Shown here: positions 43,003 through 51,817 of the stretch, in pieces
Layout of the letters: each line of letters starts with the position of its first letter
How positions within the stretch are numbered: position 1 is the first letter of the stretch
Assembly: GCF_052044135.1 (NCBI RefSeq)
Contig: NZ_JBQDYF010000001.1
Span: 496,001 to 560,000, forward strand
Direction of reading: 5' to 3'
Origin: Salinisphaera sp052044135
Lineage (GTDB): Bacteria > Pseudomonadota > Gammaproteobacteria > Nevskiales > Salinisphaeraceae
Length of the DNA: 64,000 bases
Notes under the pieces: model-generated
What the model was told of the DNA's origin: nothing
Database searches by the model: none
Seen by the model: the letters and a program-made list of their open reading frames with translations, nothing else
Program-made: the position numbers and the translations under genes

Positions 43003-44130
43003 ATGATGCAAGTGGGTGTACCCAAGGAAATCAAGCCCGCGGAGGCGCGGGTCGGCCTCACGCCGGCCGGCGCGCGCGAACTGATCGGCCATGGCCATCG
43101 TGTGTTCATCGAAACCGGCGCCGGTGCGGCGGCCGGTTTTACCGACGATGCCTACACGGCGCAGGGCGCTGAAATCCTCGACTCGGCCGAGGCGGTATTC
43201 GAGACCGCCGACATGGTTGTGAAAGTGAAAGAGCCGCAGCCGGTCGAATACCGGCGCCTGCGCGAAAACCAGATCCTGTTCACCTATCTGCATCTGGCGC
43301 CGGACGTCGAGCAGACCCGTGGTCTGATGGATGCCGGCTGTATCGCCATCGCCTATGAAACCGTCACCGGCGTCCACGGCGGTTTGCCGTTGCTGTCGCC
43401 GATGAGCGAGGTCGCGGGGCGATTGTCGGTGCAGGCGGGCGCGGCCGCGCTGGAAAACGTGGCCGGCGGTGCTGGCGTGCTGCTCGGCGGTGTGCCGGGT
43501 GTGCCACCGGCGAAGGTCACCGTGGTCGGCGGCGGCGTGGTGGGCACCAACGCGCTGCGCATGGCCACCGGCTTGGGCGCGGATGTGACCGTACTCGACA
43601 AATCCATCGATCGGCTGCGTGAGCTCGACGACGCCTACGGTAACCGCCTGACCACGCTGTATTCCAACACCGACAATCTGGAACGGGCGGTGACCGAGGC
43701 CGATCTGGTGATCGGCGCGGTGCTGTTGCCGGGGGCGGCCGCGCCCAAGCTCGTCACTCGTGAGATGATCGCCGGCATGCGTCCCGGCAGTGCCGTGGTG
43801 GATGTCGCGATCGACCAGGGCGGTTGCTTCGAGACCAGCCGGCCGACCAGTCATGCCGAGCCGACGTACACGGTGGATGATGTCGTGCATTATTGCGTGA
43901 CCAATATGCCGGGCTGTGTCGCGCGCACGTCGACCTTCGCGCTCACCAATGCGACGCTGCCCTACGTATTGCAGCTCGCCGACAAGGGCTACAAACAGGC
44001 ACTGACCGACAATCCGCACCTGGCCGCCGGGCTGAACGTGCATCGCGGTGTGGTCACACACAAAGCGGTGGCTGCCAACCTCGGCCTTGATTACACGCCG
44101 GCCGGCGATGTGCTGACCACGGCCGGCTGA
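43003..44130 (+). CDS. ald: alanine dehydrogenase
   Basis: NAD-dependent enzyme that turns L-alanine into pyruvate and ammonia; 375 residues, the usual length. It starts MMQVGVPKEIKPAEARVGLT, has the catalytic Lys/His region VVKVKEPQPVEY and LFTYLHLAPD, and the NAD fold VTVVGGGVVGTNALRMA. In this operon it regenerates the pyruvate used by the upstream aminotransferase and releases the nitrogen as ammonia. AAGGAATAACG precedes two adjacent ATG codons, either of which could start. Confidence 0.95.
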   Translation: MMQVGVPKEIKPAEARVGLTPAGARELIGHGHRVFIETGAGAAAGFTDDAYTAQGAEILDSAEAVFETADMVVKVKEPQPVEYRRLRENQILFTYLHLAPDVEQTRGLMDAGCIAIAYETVTGVHGGLPLLSPMSEVAGRLSVQAGAAALENVAGGAGVLLGGVPGVPPAKVTVVGGGVVGTNALRMATGLGADVTVLDKSIDRLRELDDAYGNRLTTLYSNTDNLERAVTEADLVIGAVLLPGAAAPKLVTREMIAGMRPGSAVVDVAIDQGGCFETSRPTSHAEPTYTVDDVVHYCVTNMPGCVARTSTFALTNATLPYVLQLADKGYKQALTDNPHLAAGLNVHRGVVTHKAVAANLGLDYTPAGDVLTTAG

Positions 44131-44153
44131 TCTATCGTATTGAGGAGAATCTC

Positions 44154-45662
44154 ATGAGCTCGACTGCTTCGAACTACGGCCACTGGATCGATGGCCGTCT
44201 CGTCACGGCCGACAGCGGCCGCACCTTGCCCGTCCATAATCCCGCCTCCGGCGCGCAACTCGGTGACCTGCCGCTGGCCGATCAAAGCCAGGTCGAGGTC
44301 GCCATCGCCGCGGCCGAAGCCGCGCTGCCCGGCTGGGCCGCGACCACGCCCGTGCGCCGGGCGCGGGTGTTGTTCCGCTTCAAGCAGCTGCTCGACGAAC
44401 ACATCGACGAGCTGGCCGCGCTCATCACGCGCGAACACGGCAAGGTGTTCTCGGATGCCAAGGGCGAAGTGGTGCGCGGCATGGAGGTCGTGGAATATGC
44501 CTGCGGCGCGCCGGAACTGCTCAAGGGCGAGCACAGCCTCAATGTCGGCACCGGGGTGGATTCCTTCTCGCTGCGCCAGCCGGTCGGCGTGGTGGCCGGC
44601 ATCACCCCGTTCAACTTCCCGGCCATGGTGCCGATGTGGATGTTCCCCATCGCGCTGGCCTGTGGCAACACCTTCATCCTGAAGCCGTCGGAAAAAGATC
44701 CGGCCACGGCCCTGCGGCTGGCCGAGCTGCTGACCGAGGCCGGCCTGCCGGATGGCGTGTTCAACGTGGTCAACGGCGACAAGGCGGCGGTCGACACCCT
44801 GATCGACGATGAACGCGTGGCCGCGCTCAGCTTCGTCGGCTCGACCCCGATCGCCGAATCCATCTATGCCCGCGGGGCGGCCAACGGCAAGCGAGTGCAG
44901 GCGCTCGGCGGCGCCAAGAACCACGTCATCGTGCTGCCGGATGCCAACATGGACGCCGTGGTCGACGGCCTGATGGGCGCGGCCTATGGCTCGGCCGGCG
45001 AGCGCTGCATGGCGGTGTCGGTGGCCGTGCCGGTGGGCGAGGAAACCGCCGATCGCCTGGTCGCCGCGATCGAAAAACGCCTGGCCTCGCTGACCGTCGG
45101 CGACGGCCTGGCCGATCCCGAGCCGCAGATGGGCCCGCTGGTCAGCGCCGAACACCGCGACAAGGTGCGCGGCTATGTCGATCTCGGCGTGGAAGAGGGC
45201 GCGAAGCTGGTCGTGGACGGCCGTGGCTTCGCATCGAACGACAACCCGGATGGCTACTATCTCGGCGGCTGCCTGTTCGATCACGTCACGCCCGACATGC
45301 GGATCTATAAAGAAGAGATCTTCGGGCCCGTCCTTTCGGTGGTGCGCCAGCAATCGCTGGAGGACGCGATCGCGCTGGTCAATGCGCACGAGTTCGCCAA
45401 TGGCGTGTGCATCTTCACCAACCACGGCGGCGCGGCGCGCAAGTTCTACGAACAGATTCGCGTCGGCATGGTGGGCGTGAACGTGGCGATCCCGGTGCCG
45501 ATGGCCTTCCATTCCTTCGGCGGCTGGAAGCGCTCGCGCTTCGGCGTGCTGCATGCCCACGGCCCGGACGGGGTGCGCTTCTACACCCAGCTCAAGACCG
45601 TCACCCAGCGCTGGCCGGATGCCCCGGACGACGCTAACGCGTTTGCCATGCCCACGCACTGA
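44154..45662 (+). CDS. mmsA: CoA-acylating (methyl)malonate-semialdehyde dehydrogenase
   Basis: Aldehyde dehydrogenase of 502 residues that converts malonate semialdehyde, NAD and CoA to acetyl-CoA and CO2. Family traits are YGHWIDGRLV at the start, GITPFNFPAMVPMWMFPIAL, the glycine-rich FVGSTPIAESIYARG, and the catalytic Cys in GSAGERCMAVSVAV. This MmsA/IolA pattern differs from ordinary ALDHs. It completes the route from beta-alanine to acetyl-CoA. GAGGAG precedes the start. A strong terminator follows. Confidence 0.93.
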   Translation: MSSTASNYGHWIDGRLVTADSGRTLPVHNPASGAQLGDLPLADQSQVEVAIAAAEAALPGWAATTPVRRARVLFRFKQLLDEHIDELAALITREHGKVFSDAKGEVVRGMEVVEYACGAPELLKGEHSLNVGTGVDSFSLRQPVGVVAGITPFNFPAMVPMWMFPIALACGNTFILKPSEKDPATALRLAELLTEAGLPDGVFNVVNGDKAAVDTLIDDERVAALSFVGSTPIAESIYARGAANGKRVQALGGAKNHVIVLPDANMDAVVDGLMGAAYGSAGERCMAVSVAVPVGEETADRLVAAIEKRLASLTVGDGLADPEPQMGPLVSAEHRDKVRGYVDLGVEEGAKLVVDGRGFASNDNPDGYYLGGCLFDHVTPDMRIYKEEIFGPVLSVVRQQSLEDAIALVNAHEFANGVCIFTNHGGAARKFYEQIRVGMVGVNVAIPVPMAFHSFGGWKRSRFGVLHAHGPDGVRFYTQLKTVTQRWPDAPDDANAFAMPTH

Positions 45663-45689
45663 CGGCGACAGCTGACACGGGCCACAATC

Positions 45690-45721
45690 GCGCCGCTCGG
45701 GAAACCGAGCGGCGCTTTTTT
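45690..45721 (+). terminator. intrinsic terminator after mmsA
   Basis: An 11-base perfect stem, GCGCCGCTCGG (45690-45700) and CCGAGCGGCGC (45705-45715), closes a GAAA tetraloop and is followed by six T. It ends the beta-alanine operon just before the convergent putA gene. Confidence 0.93.
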
Positions 45722-45727
45722 GTGCTC

Positions 45728-48700
45728 CTATTCGGCGGCTTCGGTCTCCCGGTTCGTTTCCGCCGGCCGGTTGAAGCGCTGCGGCTCGGGCGTGACGAAC
45801 ACGTGTTCGGCCGGCTCGTCTTCTTCCAGCGACATGAGCGAGGCGTTGCCGCCGGCGGCCGTGGTATCGCGCGAAACCGCCCGCTCGGTGGCGAAGCGAT
45901 GCAGATAGTGCGGCCCGCCGGCCTTCGGTCCGGTGCCGGACAGGCCTTCGCCGCCGAACGGATGCACACCGACCACCGCGCCGATGATGTTGCGATTGAC
46001 GTAGGCGTTGCCGACCTTGAGGCGTTTCAGGACCCGTTCGACCGTGGTGTCGATCCGGCTGTGGATGCCGAAGGTCAGGCCGTAGCCGAGGCCGTTGATG
46101 TCGTCGACCACGCGATCGATTTCGTCGGCCTTGAACCGGATGATGTGCACGATCGGCCCGAACTGTTCCTCGCCGAGTTGTTCGATCGAGTCCAGCTCGT
46201 AGATGCGCGGGGCGATATAGGTGCCGTCGGTGTGCGCCTCGTCGAGTTCGCAGCTGTAGTGCGCCTTGAACGTCTGGTCGGCGTATTCGGCATAGGCCGC
46301 CAGATTGCGCCGGGCCTCGGCGTCGATCACCGGGGTGACGTCGGTGCCGAGATGCCATGGGTCGCCGACCGAGAGTTCGGCCATGGCACCCGAGAGCATC
46401 TCAATCAGCGTATCGGCGATGTCGGCCTGCACGTACAGCACGCGCAGGGCAGAACAGCGCTGACCGGCGCTCTGGAACCCGGAGCGGATGATGTCGGCCA
46501 CGACTTGCTCGATCAGGGCCGAGGAATCCACGATCATCGCGTTCTGCCCGCCGGTTTCGGCGATCAGCGGAATGATCGGGCCGTCGCGCTCGGCCAGCGT
46601 GCGGTTGATCTTCTTCGCCGTGGCCAGCGATCCGGTGAACGCGACGCCGGCGATGCGCGAATCGGCGACCAGCTTGGCGCCGATGTCGCCCGCCCCGGGC
46701 AGGAAGGCCAGCACGTCGCCGGGGAAACCGGCTTCGTGCATTAGCTCGATGGCCCGCGAACCGACCAGGCAGGTCTGCTCAGCGGGTTTGGCGATCACGG
46801 CATTGCCGGCTGCCAGTGCCGCCGCCACCTGGCCGGAGAAGATGGCCAGCGGGAAGTTCCACGGGCAGATCGCGACGAACACGCCGCGGCCGTACAGGCC
46901 ATAGGTATTGCGCTCGCCGGTCGGGCCGGGCAGGACGTGATCGGTGGCGAATTCATCCTCGACCTGGACCGCGTAGTAGCGGCAGAAATCCACCGCCTCG
47001 CGCACTTCGGCCACGCCGTCGGCCACGTTCTTGCCGGCCTCGCGGGTACAGATCGCGATCAGTTCGCCCATATGGGCTTCCAGCAGATCGGCATAGCGGC
47101 GCAGGCAGGCGGCGCGTTCGGCGGCCGGCGTATCCGACCAGCGCGGGGCGGCCTCGTATGTCGCCGCCAGCGCGGCTTCCACGTCGTCGTCAGCAGCGAG
47201 CGCGACATGGCCCACGACCTGGTCGTTGTGGGCCGGGTTGATCACGGCCTCGGCCTGGTTGTTGGCCAGCGCGTCCGATGCGCGCCTGGGCCGCTTGCCG
47301 CCGATCAGCGGGCCGGCCTGCCAGTTTCGGCTAGCGGCTTCGGCCATGGTCTCGGACAGCTGCGTCAGCTGGCGCAGGTCGGACAGATCGATGCCGCGGG
47401 CATTGGGCCGGCGCTCGCCGTAGAGATCCTGCGGCAGCGGGATGCGTGGATGCCGGACCTGATCCTGCTCGCGCACCACGCGAACCGGGTCGGCCACGAT
47501 ATCGGCGATCGGCTCGTTCTCGTCGACCAGGCGATTGACGAATGAACTGTTGGCGCCGTTTTCCAGCAGGCGCCGGACCAGATAAGCCAGCAGATCCTCG
47601 TGCGCGCCGACCGGGGCGTAGATGCGACAGCGCGGGCGCTTGTCGTTGGCGGCTTTTTCCACGATCTCGGAGTACAGATCCTCGCCCATGCCGTGCAGGC
47701 GCTGGAATTCGAAGTCGCTCCGCTCGCCGACCAGATGCCGGATATAAGCCAGGGTGTGCGCGTTGTGGGTCGCGAACTGGCCGTAGAACACATCGTCGTG
47801 CGCGAGGATCCGGCGTGCGCAGGCCATGTAGGAGACATCGGTGTTCGCCTTGCGCGTGAACACCGGGTAGCCGGCCAGGCCGGCTTCCTGGGCACGCTTG
47901 ATTTCGGTGTCCCAGTAGGCGCCTTTTACCAGCCGCACCATGATGCGGCGACGATGGCGCCGGCCCAGATCGGCCAGCCATTCGATCACGTCCAGCGCGC
48001 GCTTCTGGTAGGCCTGGACCGCCAGCCCGAGGCCCTGCCAGTCGCCCAGCTCGTCGTCGGCAGAGGCCAGTTCGAAGATTTCCAGCGACAGATCGAGCCG
48101 GTCGGCCTCCTCGGCGTCGATGGTCAGGTTGATGTCGTACTGCGCGGCCAGCCGTGCCAGCTGCTGCAGGCGGGGCAGCAGTTCGTCGATCACGCGATCG
48201 CGATGGCCGAGCTCGTAGCGCGCGTGCAGGGCGGACAGTTTCACCGAGACGCCGGGGGCGTCCTCCGGCCCGCGCTCGGCGCTGACCTTGCCGCAGGCCT
48301 CGATCGCGTGGTGGTAGTCGTCGAAGTAGCGCTGGGCGTCGGCGTCGGTGCGCGCCGCTTCGCCGAGCATGTCGTAGGAATAGGAGTAGCCGCGCCGTTC
48401 CAGCGACTTGGCGTTGCGCAGCGCCTCTTCGATGGAACGCCCCATAACGAACTGATGCCCCATCACGCGCATGGCGCGGCGCACGGCCGAGCGGATGAAC
48501 GGCTCGCCGGAGCGGCGCACCATACGCCGCATGGTGCTGCGGAAGTTGCGCTCGGGCAGGTCCTCGCGGCGCAGCATGCGGCCGGATATCATCAGCCCCC
48601 ACGTCGAGGCATTCACGAACCAGGACTTGGATTCGCCCAGATGCGACTCCCAGTTGGAGCCGCCGATCTTGTCCTCGATCAGCTTGTCGACGGTCTCCGA

Positions 48701-48988
48701 ATCCGGGATGCGCAGCAGGGCCTCGGCCAGGCACATGAGCACCACGCCTTCGGCGCTGGACAACTCGTACTCCTGCATGAAGGCATCGATGCCGCCGCCC
48801 TCGGTGGCTTTTTCGCGCACCACCTCGACCAGCCTGGCCGCGTCGGATTCGACGGCGCCCGCCGTATCCTCGTCCAGCGCCGCGATCTCCAGCAGCCGCG
48901 AAACCTGCTCGGCCTCGTCCACCCGATAAGTGGCGAGCACGTTCTGATAGCTCGGATCGTCATAGACTCTGGGTGCTGACCATTGCAT
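45728..48988 (-). CDS. putA: bifunctional proline dehydrogenase / P5C dehydrogenase without DNA-binding domain
   Basis: Oxidises proline to glutamate in two steps within one chain of 1086 residues. The N-terminal arm/alpha region leads into the FAD beta-barrel of proline dehydrogenase (KLSALHARYELGHRDRV, MVRLVKGAYWDTEIKRAQE, HNAHTLAYI). The aldehyde dehydrogenase part follows, with CPWNFPLAIFSGQVAAALAA, the catalytic Glu in ETGGQNAMIV and the catalytic Cys in GQRCSALRVLYV. The ribbon-helix-helix that lets E. coli PutA repress its own gene is absent. Control therefore must come from elsewhere, most simply the divergent AraC regulator. The ATG at 48988 has GGGAGT upstream; the open frame continues a little further without similarity. 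Confidence 0.95.
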   Translation of the reverse strand: MQWSAPRVYDDPSYQNVLATYRVDEAEQVSRLLEIAALDEDTAGAVESDAARLVEVVREKATEGGGIDAFMQEYELSSAEGVVLMCLAEALLRIPDSETVDKLIEDKIGGSNWESHLGESKSWFVNASTWGLMISGRMLRREDLPERNFRSTMRRMVRRSGEPFIRSAVRRAMRVMGHQFVMGRSIEEALRNAKSLERRGYSYSYDMLGEAARTDADAQRYFDDYHHAIEACGKVSAERGPEDAPGVSVKLSALHARYELGHRDRVIDELLPRLQQLARLAAQYDINLTIDAEEADRLDLSLEIFELASADDELGDWQGLGLAVQAYQKRALDVIEWLADLGRRHRRRIMVRLVKGAYWDTEIKRAQEAGLAGYPVFTRKANTDVSYMACARRILAHDDVFYGQFATHNAHTLAYIRHLVGERSDFEFQRLHGMGEDLYSEIVEKAANDKRPRCRIYAPVGAHEDLLAYLVRRLLENGANSSFVNRLVDENEPIADIVADPVRVVREQDQVRHPRIPLPQDLYGERRPNARGIDLSDLRQLTQLSETMAEAASRNWQAGPLIGGKRPRRASDALANNQAEAVINPAHNDQVVGHVALAADDDVEAALAATYEAAPRWSDTPAAERAACLRRYADLLEAHMGELIAICTREAGKNVADGVAEVREAVDFCRYYAVQVEDEFATDHVLPGPTGERNTYGLYGRGVFVAICPWNFPLAIFSGQVAAALAAGNAVIAKPAEQTCLVGSRAIELMHEAGFPGDVLAFLPGAGDIGAKLVADSRIAGVAFTGSLATAKKINRTLAERDGPIIPLIAETGGQNAMIVDSSALIEQVVADIIRSGFQSAGQRCSALRVLYVQADIADTLIEMLSGAMAELSVGDPWHLGTDVTPVIDAEARRNLAAYAEYADQTFKAHYSCELDEAHTDGTYIAPRIYELDSIEQLGEEQFGPIVHIIRFKADEIDRVVDDINGLGYGLTFGIHSRIDTTVERVLKRLKVGNAYVNRNIIGAVVGVHPFGGEGLSGTGPKAGGPHYLHRFATERAVSRDTTAAGGNASLMSLEEDEPAEHVFVTPEPQRFNRPAETNRETEAAE

Positions 48989-49140
48989 TGCGCGACTCCC
49001 GTGGTGAAAATTCCGCTTTGTGCCCATCGGCGACGGTACGCATCGTGGTGACGGCCGGCGCGCGCCTCTCTCGGTTCGAAAGTGGCTCGCCGCCGCGTTG
49101 GCCCCGGACGCATAATCCTTCAGCCTAGCGTTCTTGTGGC

Positions 49141-49176
49141 TGTTCGTGTTGTTCGATTTTGCGCATCAATTGTTCA
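49141..49176. promoter_or_regulatory. repeated TGTTCR motifs in the putA/araC divergent gap
   Basis: TGTTCG occurs at 49141 and 49150, and TGTTCA at 49171. The last two are 21 bases apart and agree at 8 of 12 positions. That is the spacing of AraC-family direct-repeat sites, two helical turns apart. It lies between the AraC gene and putA. Confidence 0.4.
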
Positions 49177-49223
49177 GTATTACGCGTGCGCGACGTTGAA
49201 CTCGGCCCCGGATCCGCTCTTAT

Positions 49224-50075
49224 ATGAACCAGACTCACGCTCGATTGAACCCGATCCGGCGCGGCCACGGCGAACACCGGCATGCCTTCACTCAGCTGCT
49301 GTTCGGGCTGGGCGGCGCCGTTCGCTGCGAGATGGCGAGCGCGGAATTCGAAGTATCGACCGGCCGCATCGGCATCGTGCCCTGCCATGCGCGGCACTTC
49401 TTTGCCGGCCGCAGCGAGGACAGCCGGCTCCTGGTGGTCGATCTTTTTCTGGACGACGATACCGTGCAGCAGATCCAGACAATCGAGCCGTGCGCCGGGC
49501 TGCATGAGCTGTTCGAGGCGCCGCGCGCGTTCGCCATGCCGGCCGAGCTCCGGTTGCTGATTGCGTGTGCGGCTTCACAACTGGTCCGGGTGCCGAACGG
49601 CAGCCGGCTGTTGGCGCATCAGTGGGCCACGATGCTGGCGGTACAGGTCTACCGGTTGCTCGCCGATCGGGCCGCCGGGACGACCGATTCGAAACACGAA
49701 CGCTTTCAAACGCTGGTGGATGCGCGACTGGCCTCGCCGCCGAGTAACGCCGAATTGCAGCGGCATCTGGGCATGGGCGGTTCGGCGCTCAATCAGTGGT
49801 TCCGGCGCCACTATGGCGTGCCGCCGCAACAAGCGGTGCTGGCCCGGCGTCTGAACTGGGCTCGCGATCGACTGTTGCAGTCCGCTCATTCGATTGCACA
49901 GATCGCGCACGAGACCGGCTTTGCGGATGCGCCAAGCTTCACGCGGGCGTTCGTGCGCGTGCACGGCACAACGCCAGGTGCGATGCGGCGCCGCCTGGCG
50001 AGCGACGGTCCGGTTCGGGGCGGGGTCGTGGCCATCGACCCCAGCACACAACCGCTTATTTCGTATAGAGCCTGA
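49224..50075 (+). CDS. AraC-family transcriptional regulator (probable putA regulator)
   Basis: A 283-residue regulator. The N-terminal cupin-like effector domain includes HRHAFTQLLFGLGGAVRCEM and VPCHARHFFAG. The C-terminal AraC domain has two helix-turn-helix motifs, ELQRHLGMGGSALNQWFRRH and SIAQIAHETGFADAPSFTRA, then RVHGTTPGAMRR. It is divergent from putA across 235 bases, and this PutA cannot regulate itself. Proline is the likely effector, by context only. The last 20 bases overlap a fragment on the minus strand. Confidence 0.86.
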   Translation: MNQTHARLNPIRRGHGEHRHAFTQLLFGLGGAVRCEMASAEFEVSTGRIGIVPCHARHFFAGRSEDSRLLVVDLFLDDDTVQQIQTIEPCAGLHELFEAPRAFAMPAELRLLIACAASQLVRVPNGSRLLAHQWATMLAVQVYRLLADRAAGTTDSKHERFQTLVDARLASPPSNAELQRHLGMGGSALNQWFRRHYGVPPQQAVLARRLNWARDRLLQSAHSIAQIAHETGFADAPSFTRAFVRVHGTTPGAMRRRLASDGPVRGGVVAIDPSTQPLISYRA

Positions 50076-50226
50076 GGTTCTGCACCCGCGCCCGGTAGGC
50101 TTCCATACGCTCGCGCTCGGCGGCCACGCAATGCAGCAACACGTTGAGAGCGCTCGTGAGCCCGCCGGTGGATTCCAGGATCAGGCCGATAGATTGGCTT
50201 TCGCCAGAACGGCGGCTGGTGACCGA
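50056..50226 (-). pseudogene. possible 3' fragment of an unrecognised gene
   Basis: Read on the minus strand, the frame directly after the toxin stop codon runs open for about 55 codons and ends at a TAA (50056-50058). The peptide has a natural coding look (GLILESTGGLTSALNVLL, then AAERERMEAYRARVQNLRL). It has no start of its own and no family was recognised. It may be the tail of a gene cut off when the toxin-antitoxin pair arrived. Chance is not excluded. Confidence 0.35.
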
Positions 50227-50685
50227 TTATTCCGTCGCGATCTGGTCGAGAAGGACCACGGGAATTCGTGCGGATACGATTGCTAGCCGCTTGTCGCCCG
50301 TGATAAAGGCGCCGCAATCGGCTTGAACGGCAGTAGCGATGTGAAGCGCGTCGGGTAACTTCAGGCTCGGGTAGTCGGCTCGTAGTTCGGCGGCTAGGTC
50401 GGCGATGCGAGGCTCTACAGACGTTACATTGATAGGGCCGGCACCAGTGAGCAAACGTCGGTAGCGGTCTGCGAGTTCGACTTGCCTTTTTCCCAGCGGA
50501 TGGACGAGCACCTCAGCTCGCGACAAAACGCTCGTGTAGGCTGCGCTCTCGCCTGTAAAAACACGCCGAACGATCAGCGATGCTGAATCTCGCAGCGGGC
50601 CGGTATCACCCTCGAATGCCATGTAGATAAACACATTGCTATCGAGATACAGCGAGACATCGGGTAACGAGGAGAGCTCGCTCAT
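50227..50685 (-). CDS. PIN-domain toxin (VapC type)
   Basis: Ribonuclease toxin of 152 residues. The four acidic positions of the PIN active site are visible: Asp in LYLDSNVFIY, Glu in SRAEVLVHPLG, Asp in KLPDALHIATA and Asp in ITGDKRLAIV. Such toxins cut RNA, often tRNA or rRNA, when the antitoxin is degraded. The start overlaps the antitoxin stop by four bases, so the pair is co-translated. Its stop is followed by a gene fragment, and the pair lies in the accessory patch beside tRNA-Ile. Confidence 0.88.
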   Translation of the reverse strand: MSELSSLPDVSLYLDSNVFIYMAFEGDTGPLRDSASLIVRRVFTGESAAYTSVLSRAEVLVHPLGKRQVELADRYRRLLTGAGPINVTSVEPRIADLAAELRADYPSLKLPDALHIATAVQADCGAFITGDKRLAIVSARIPVVLLDQIATE

Positions 50686-50978
50686 TCTCGGGGATCGCCA
50701 CGCTCGGCGCGTAGCTCGTCCATCAGTTCTTCCACGTCAGCCAGTGTGCCAAGGCTGCAGTATCGATCGTCGGATAAAGCGACGTCGAGTTCCTCCAATG
50801 TCAGCGGTTGGCCCATCGGCGCCGGCCCATGTTGTATCGACTGCATATCCCCTGCATGAACCGCCTGTTCGATGATGCTGGCCGCCTCTTTATTAAGCGA
50901 TCGATGATGGCGCCGTGCACGCGCTTTAAGCGCCTCGTGTAGATGCGCTGGTAGATCTTTTACGACGAGCGTGCTCAT
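50682..50978 (-). CDS. FitA/VapB-type antitoxin
   Basis: A 98-residue antitoxin. The N-terminal ribbon-helix-helix reads STLVVKDLPAHLHEALKARA followed by HRSLNKEAASIIEQAV, as in FitA/Arc-type antitoxins. The C-terminal half is acidic (ADVEELMDELRAERGD) and should wrap the toxin. These proteins repress their own promoter, and a perfect TATAAT lies 35 bases upstream. The ATG at 50978 is chosen at the domain start; an open frame upstream is not needed. Confidence 0.85.
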   Translation of the reverse strand: MSTLVVKDLPAHLHEALKARARRHHRSLNKEAASIIEQAVHAGDMQSIQHGPAPMGQPLTLEELDVALSDDRYCSLGTLADVEELMDELRAERGDPRE

Positions 50979-51011
50979 GGGACATATCCATTTCGCTAGC
51001 GTTATGGATGC

Positions 51012-51017
51012 ATTATA
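51012..51017 (-). promoter_or_regulatory. -10 box of the toxin-antitoxin operon
   Basis: TATAAT on the minus strand, 35 bases before the antitoxin start. No convincing -35 hexamer is seen at 16-18 bases. Confidence 0.5.
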
Positions 51018-51219
51018 GCTTGCCAAGCGTCCTGGCCGGAACTGTTCCGGTGGTGTCTGCTGATAAGGGCGCCAATCTGGGTGCCGCATAGGGCCGAGTG
51101 GCCACTGGGGGCATGACTAATGCACCAGAACAGTAGCGTTGAGCGATTCAACTGCTCGGAACATTCGAAAATTCCTCTGTTCCATCCTATGATTCATTTG
51201 TTAAGCCGGCATCGCGGGA

Positions 51220-51495
51220 ATGGGGGACATGGCGATTTCGATCGAGGGGGTCGTCAGCGCCAAGCTGGGGCTGGCATCGCATCAGAATGCTGTGCCACTG
51301 CTGCAGCAACTGAGCATAACGAATGAAGGCGAGGAGCGGCTCGACGACCTCGTCCTTGAGCTTGAGCCAAGCTTGCCATTCGCTACCGCCAAAACATGGC
51401 GTATCGACCGGCTTGACCCTGAGTCGAGCATCGCGATCACGGATCGTGATGTAGAGCTTAAGAAATGCTATCTGGCGAATCTGACCGAGAGGTAA
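51220..51495 (+). pseudogene. truncated N-terminus of a DUF4011-type helicase family protein
   Basis: A 91-codon frame resembling only the first beta-sandwich domain of very large DUF4011/AAA/DUF3320 proteins: KLGLASHQNAVPLLQQLSIT, LDDLVLELEPSLPF and KTWRIDRLDPESSIAITDRD, then CYLANLTER directly before the stop. The family is normally well over 1000 residues with helicase and nuclease-like domains and tends to occur in genomic islands. Everything after the first domain is gone. The base composition is less GC-rich than the flanks. Translation could start at 51220 or 51229. It may be a dead relic of a defence-type gene. Confidence 0.65.
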
Positions 51496-51659
51496 TCCTC
51501 CCATTTTTAGCGCGCTATTTTCCGGGGGGATTACCGTAAGACCGCTTTCCAGCGGCCTGCAGAGGGCAGCGATCGTATGCCTGTTGCACGACGAGTGTAC
51601 CTATAATGTACCTCTGGGCATTAGGGCGAGCAATGTGGGGCTATAAACTATTGATTTTA

Positions 51660-51735
<76 letters not shown>

Positions 51736-51736
51736 C

Positions 51737-51771
51737 AAATGAAAGCGCCGGGCGCGTTGCACGCCCGGCGC
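51737..51771 (-). terminator. hairpin terminator after rpoD
   Basis: Perfect 10-base arms GCGCCGGGCG (51745-51754) and CGCCCGGCGC (51762-51771) surround a 7-base loop. On the minus strand TTTCATTT follows. The T run is imperfect, but the position, between rpoD and the tRNA gene, fits. Confidence 0.7.
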
Positions 51772-51817
51772 GGAACTATAGCTTGGCGGCGGCGGGCCCG
51801 CCAAGCGTTCGGTGGGC

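Noticed and set aside
50076..51659. A duplicated tRNA 3' end as an attachment site for the accessory patch
   Set aside because: I looked for a second copy of the tRNA tail (GGTGGGCCCGGTCAGATTCG or its complement) in the patch and did not see one.
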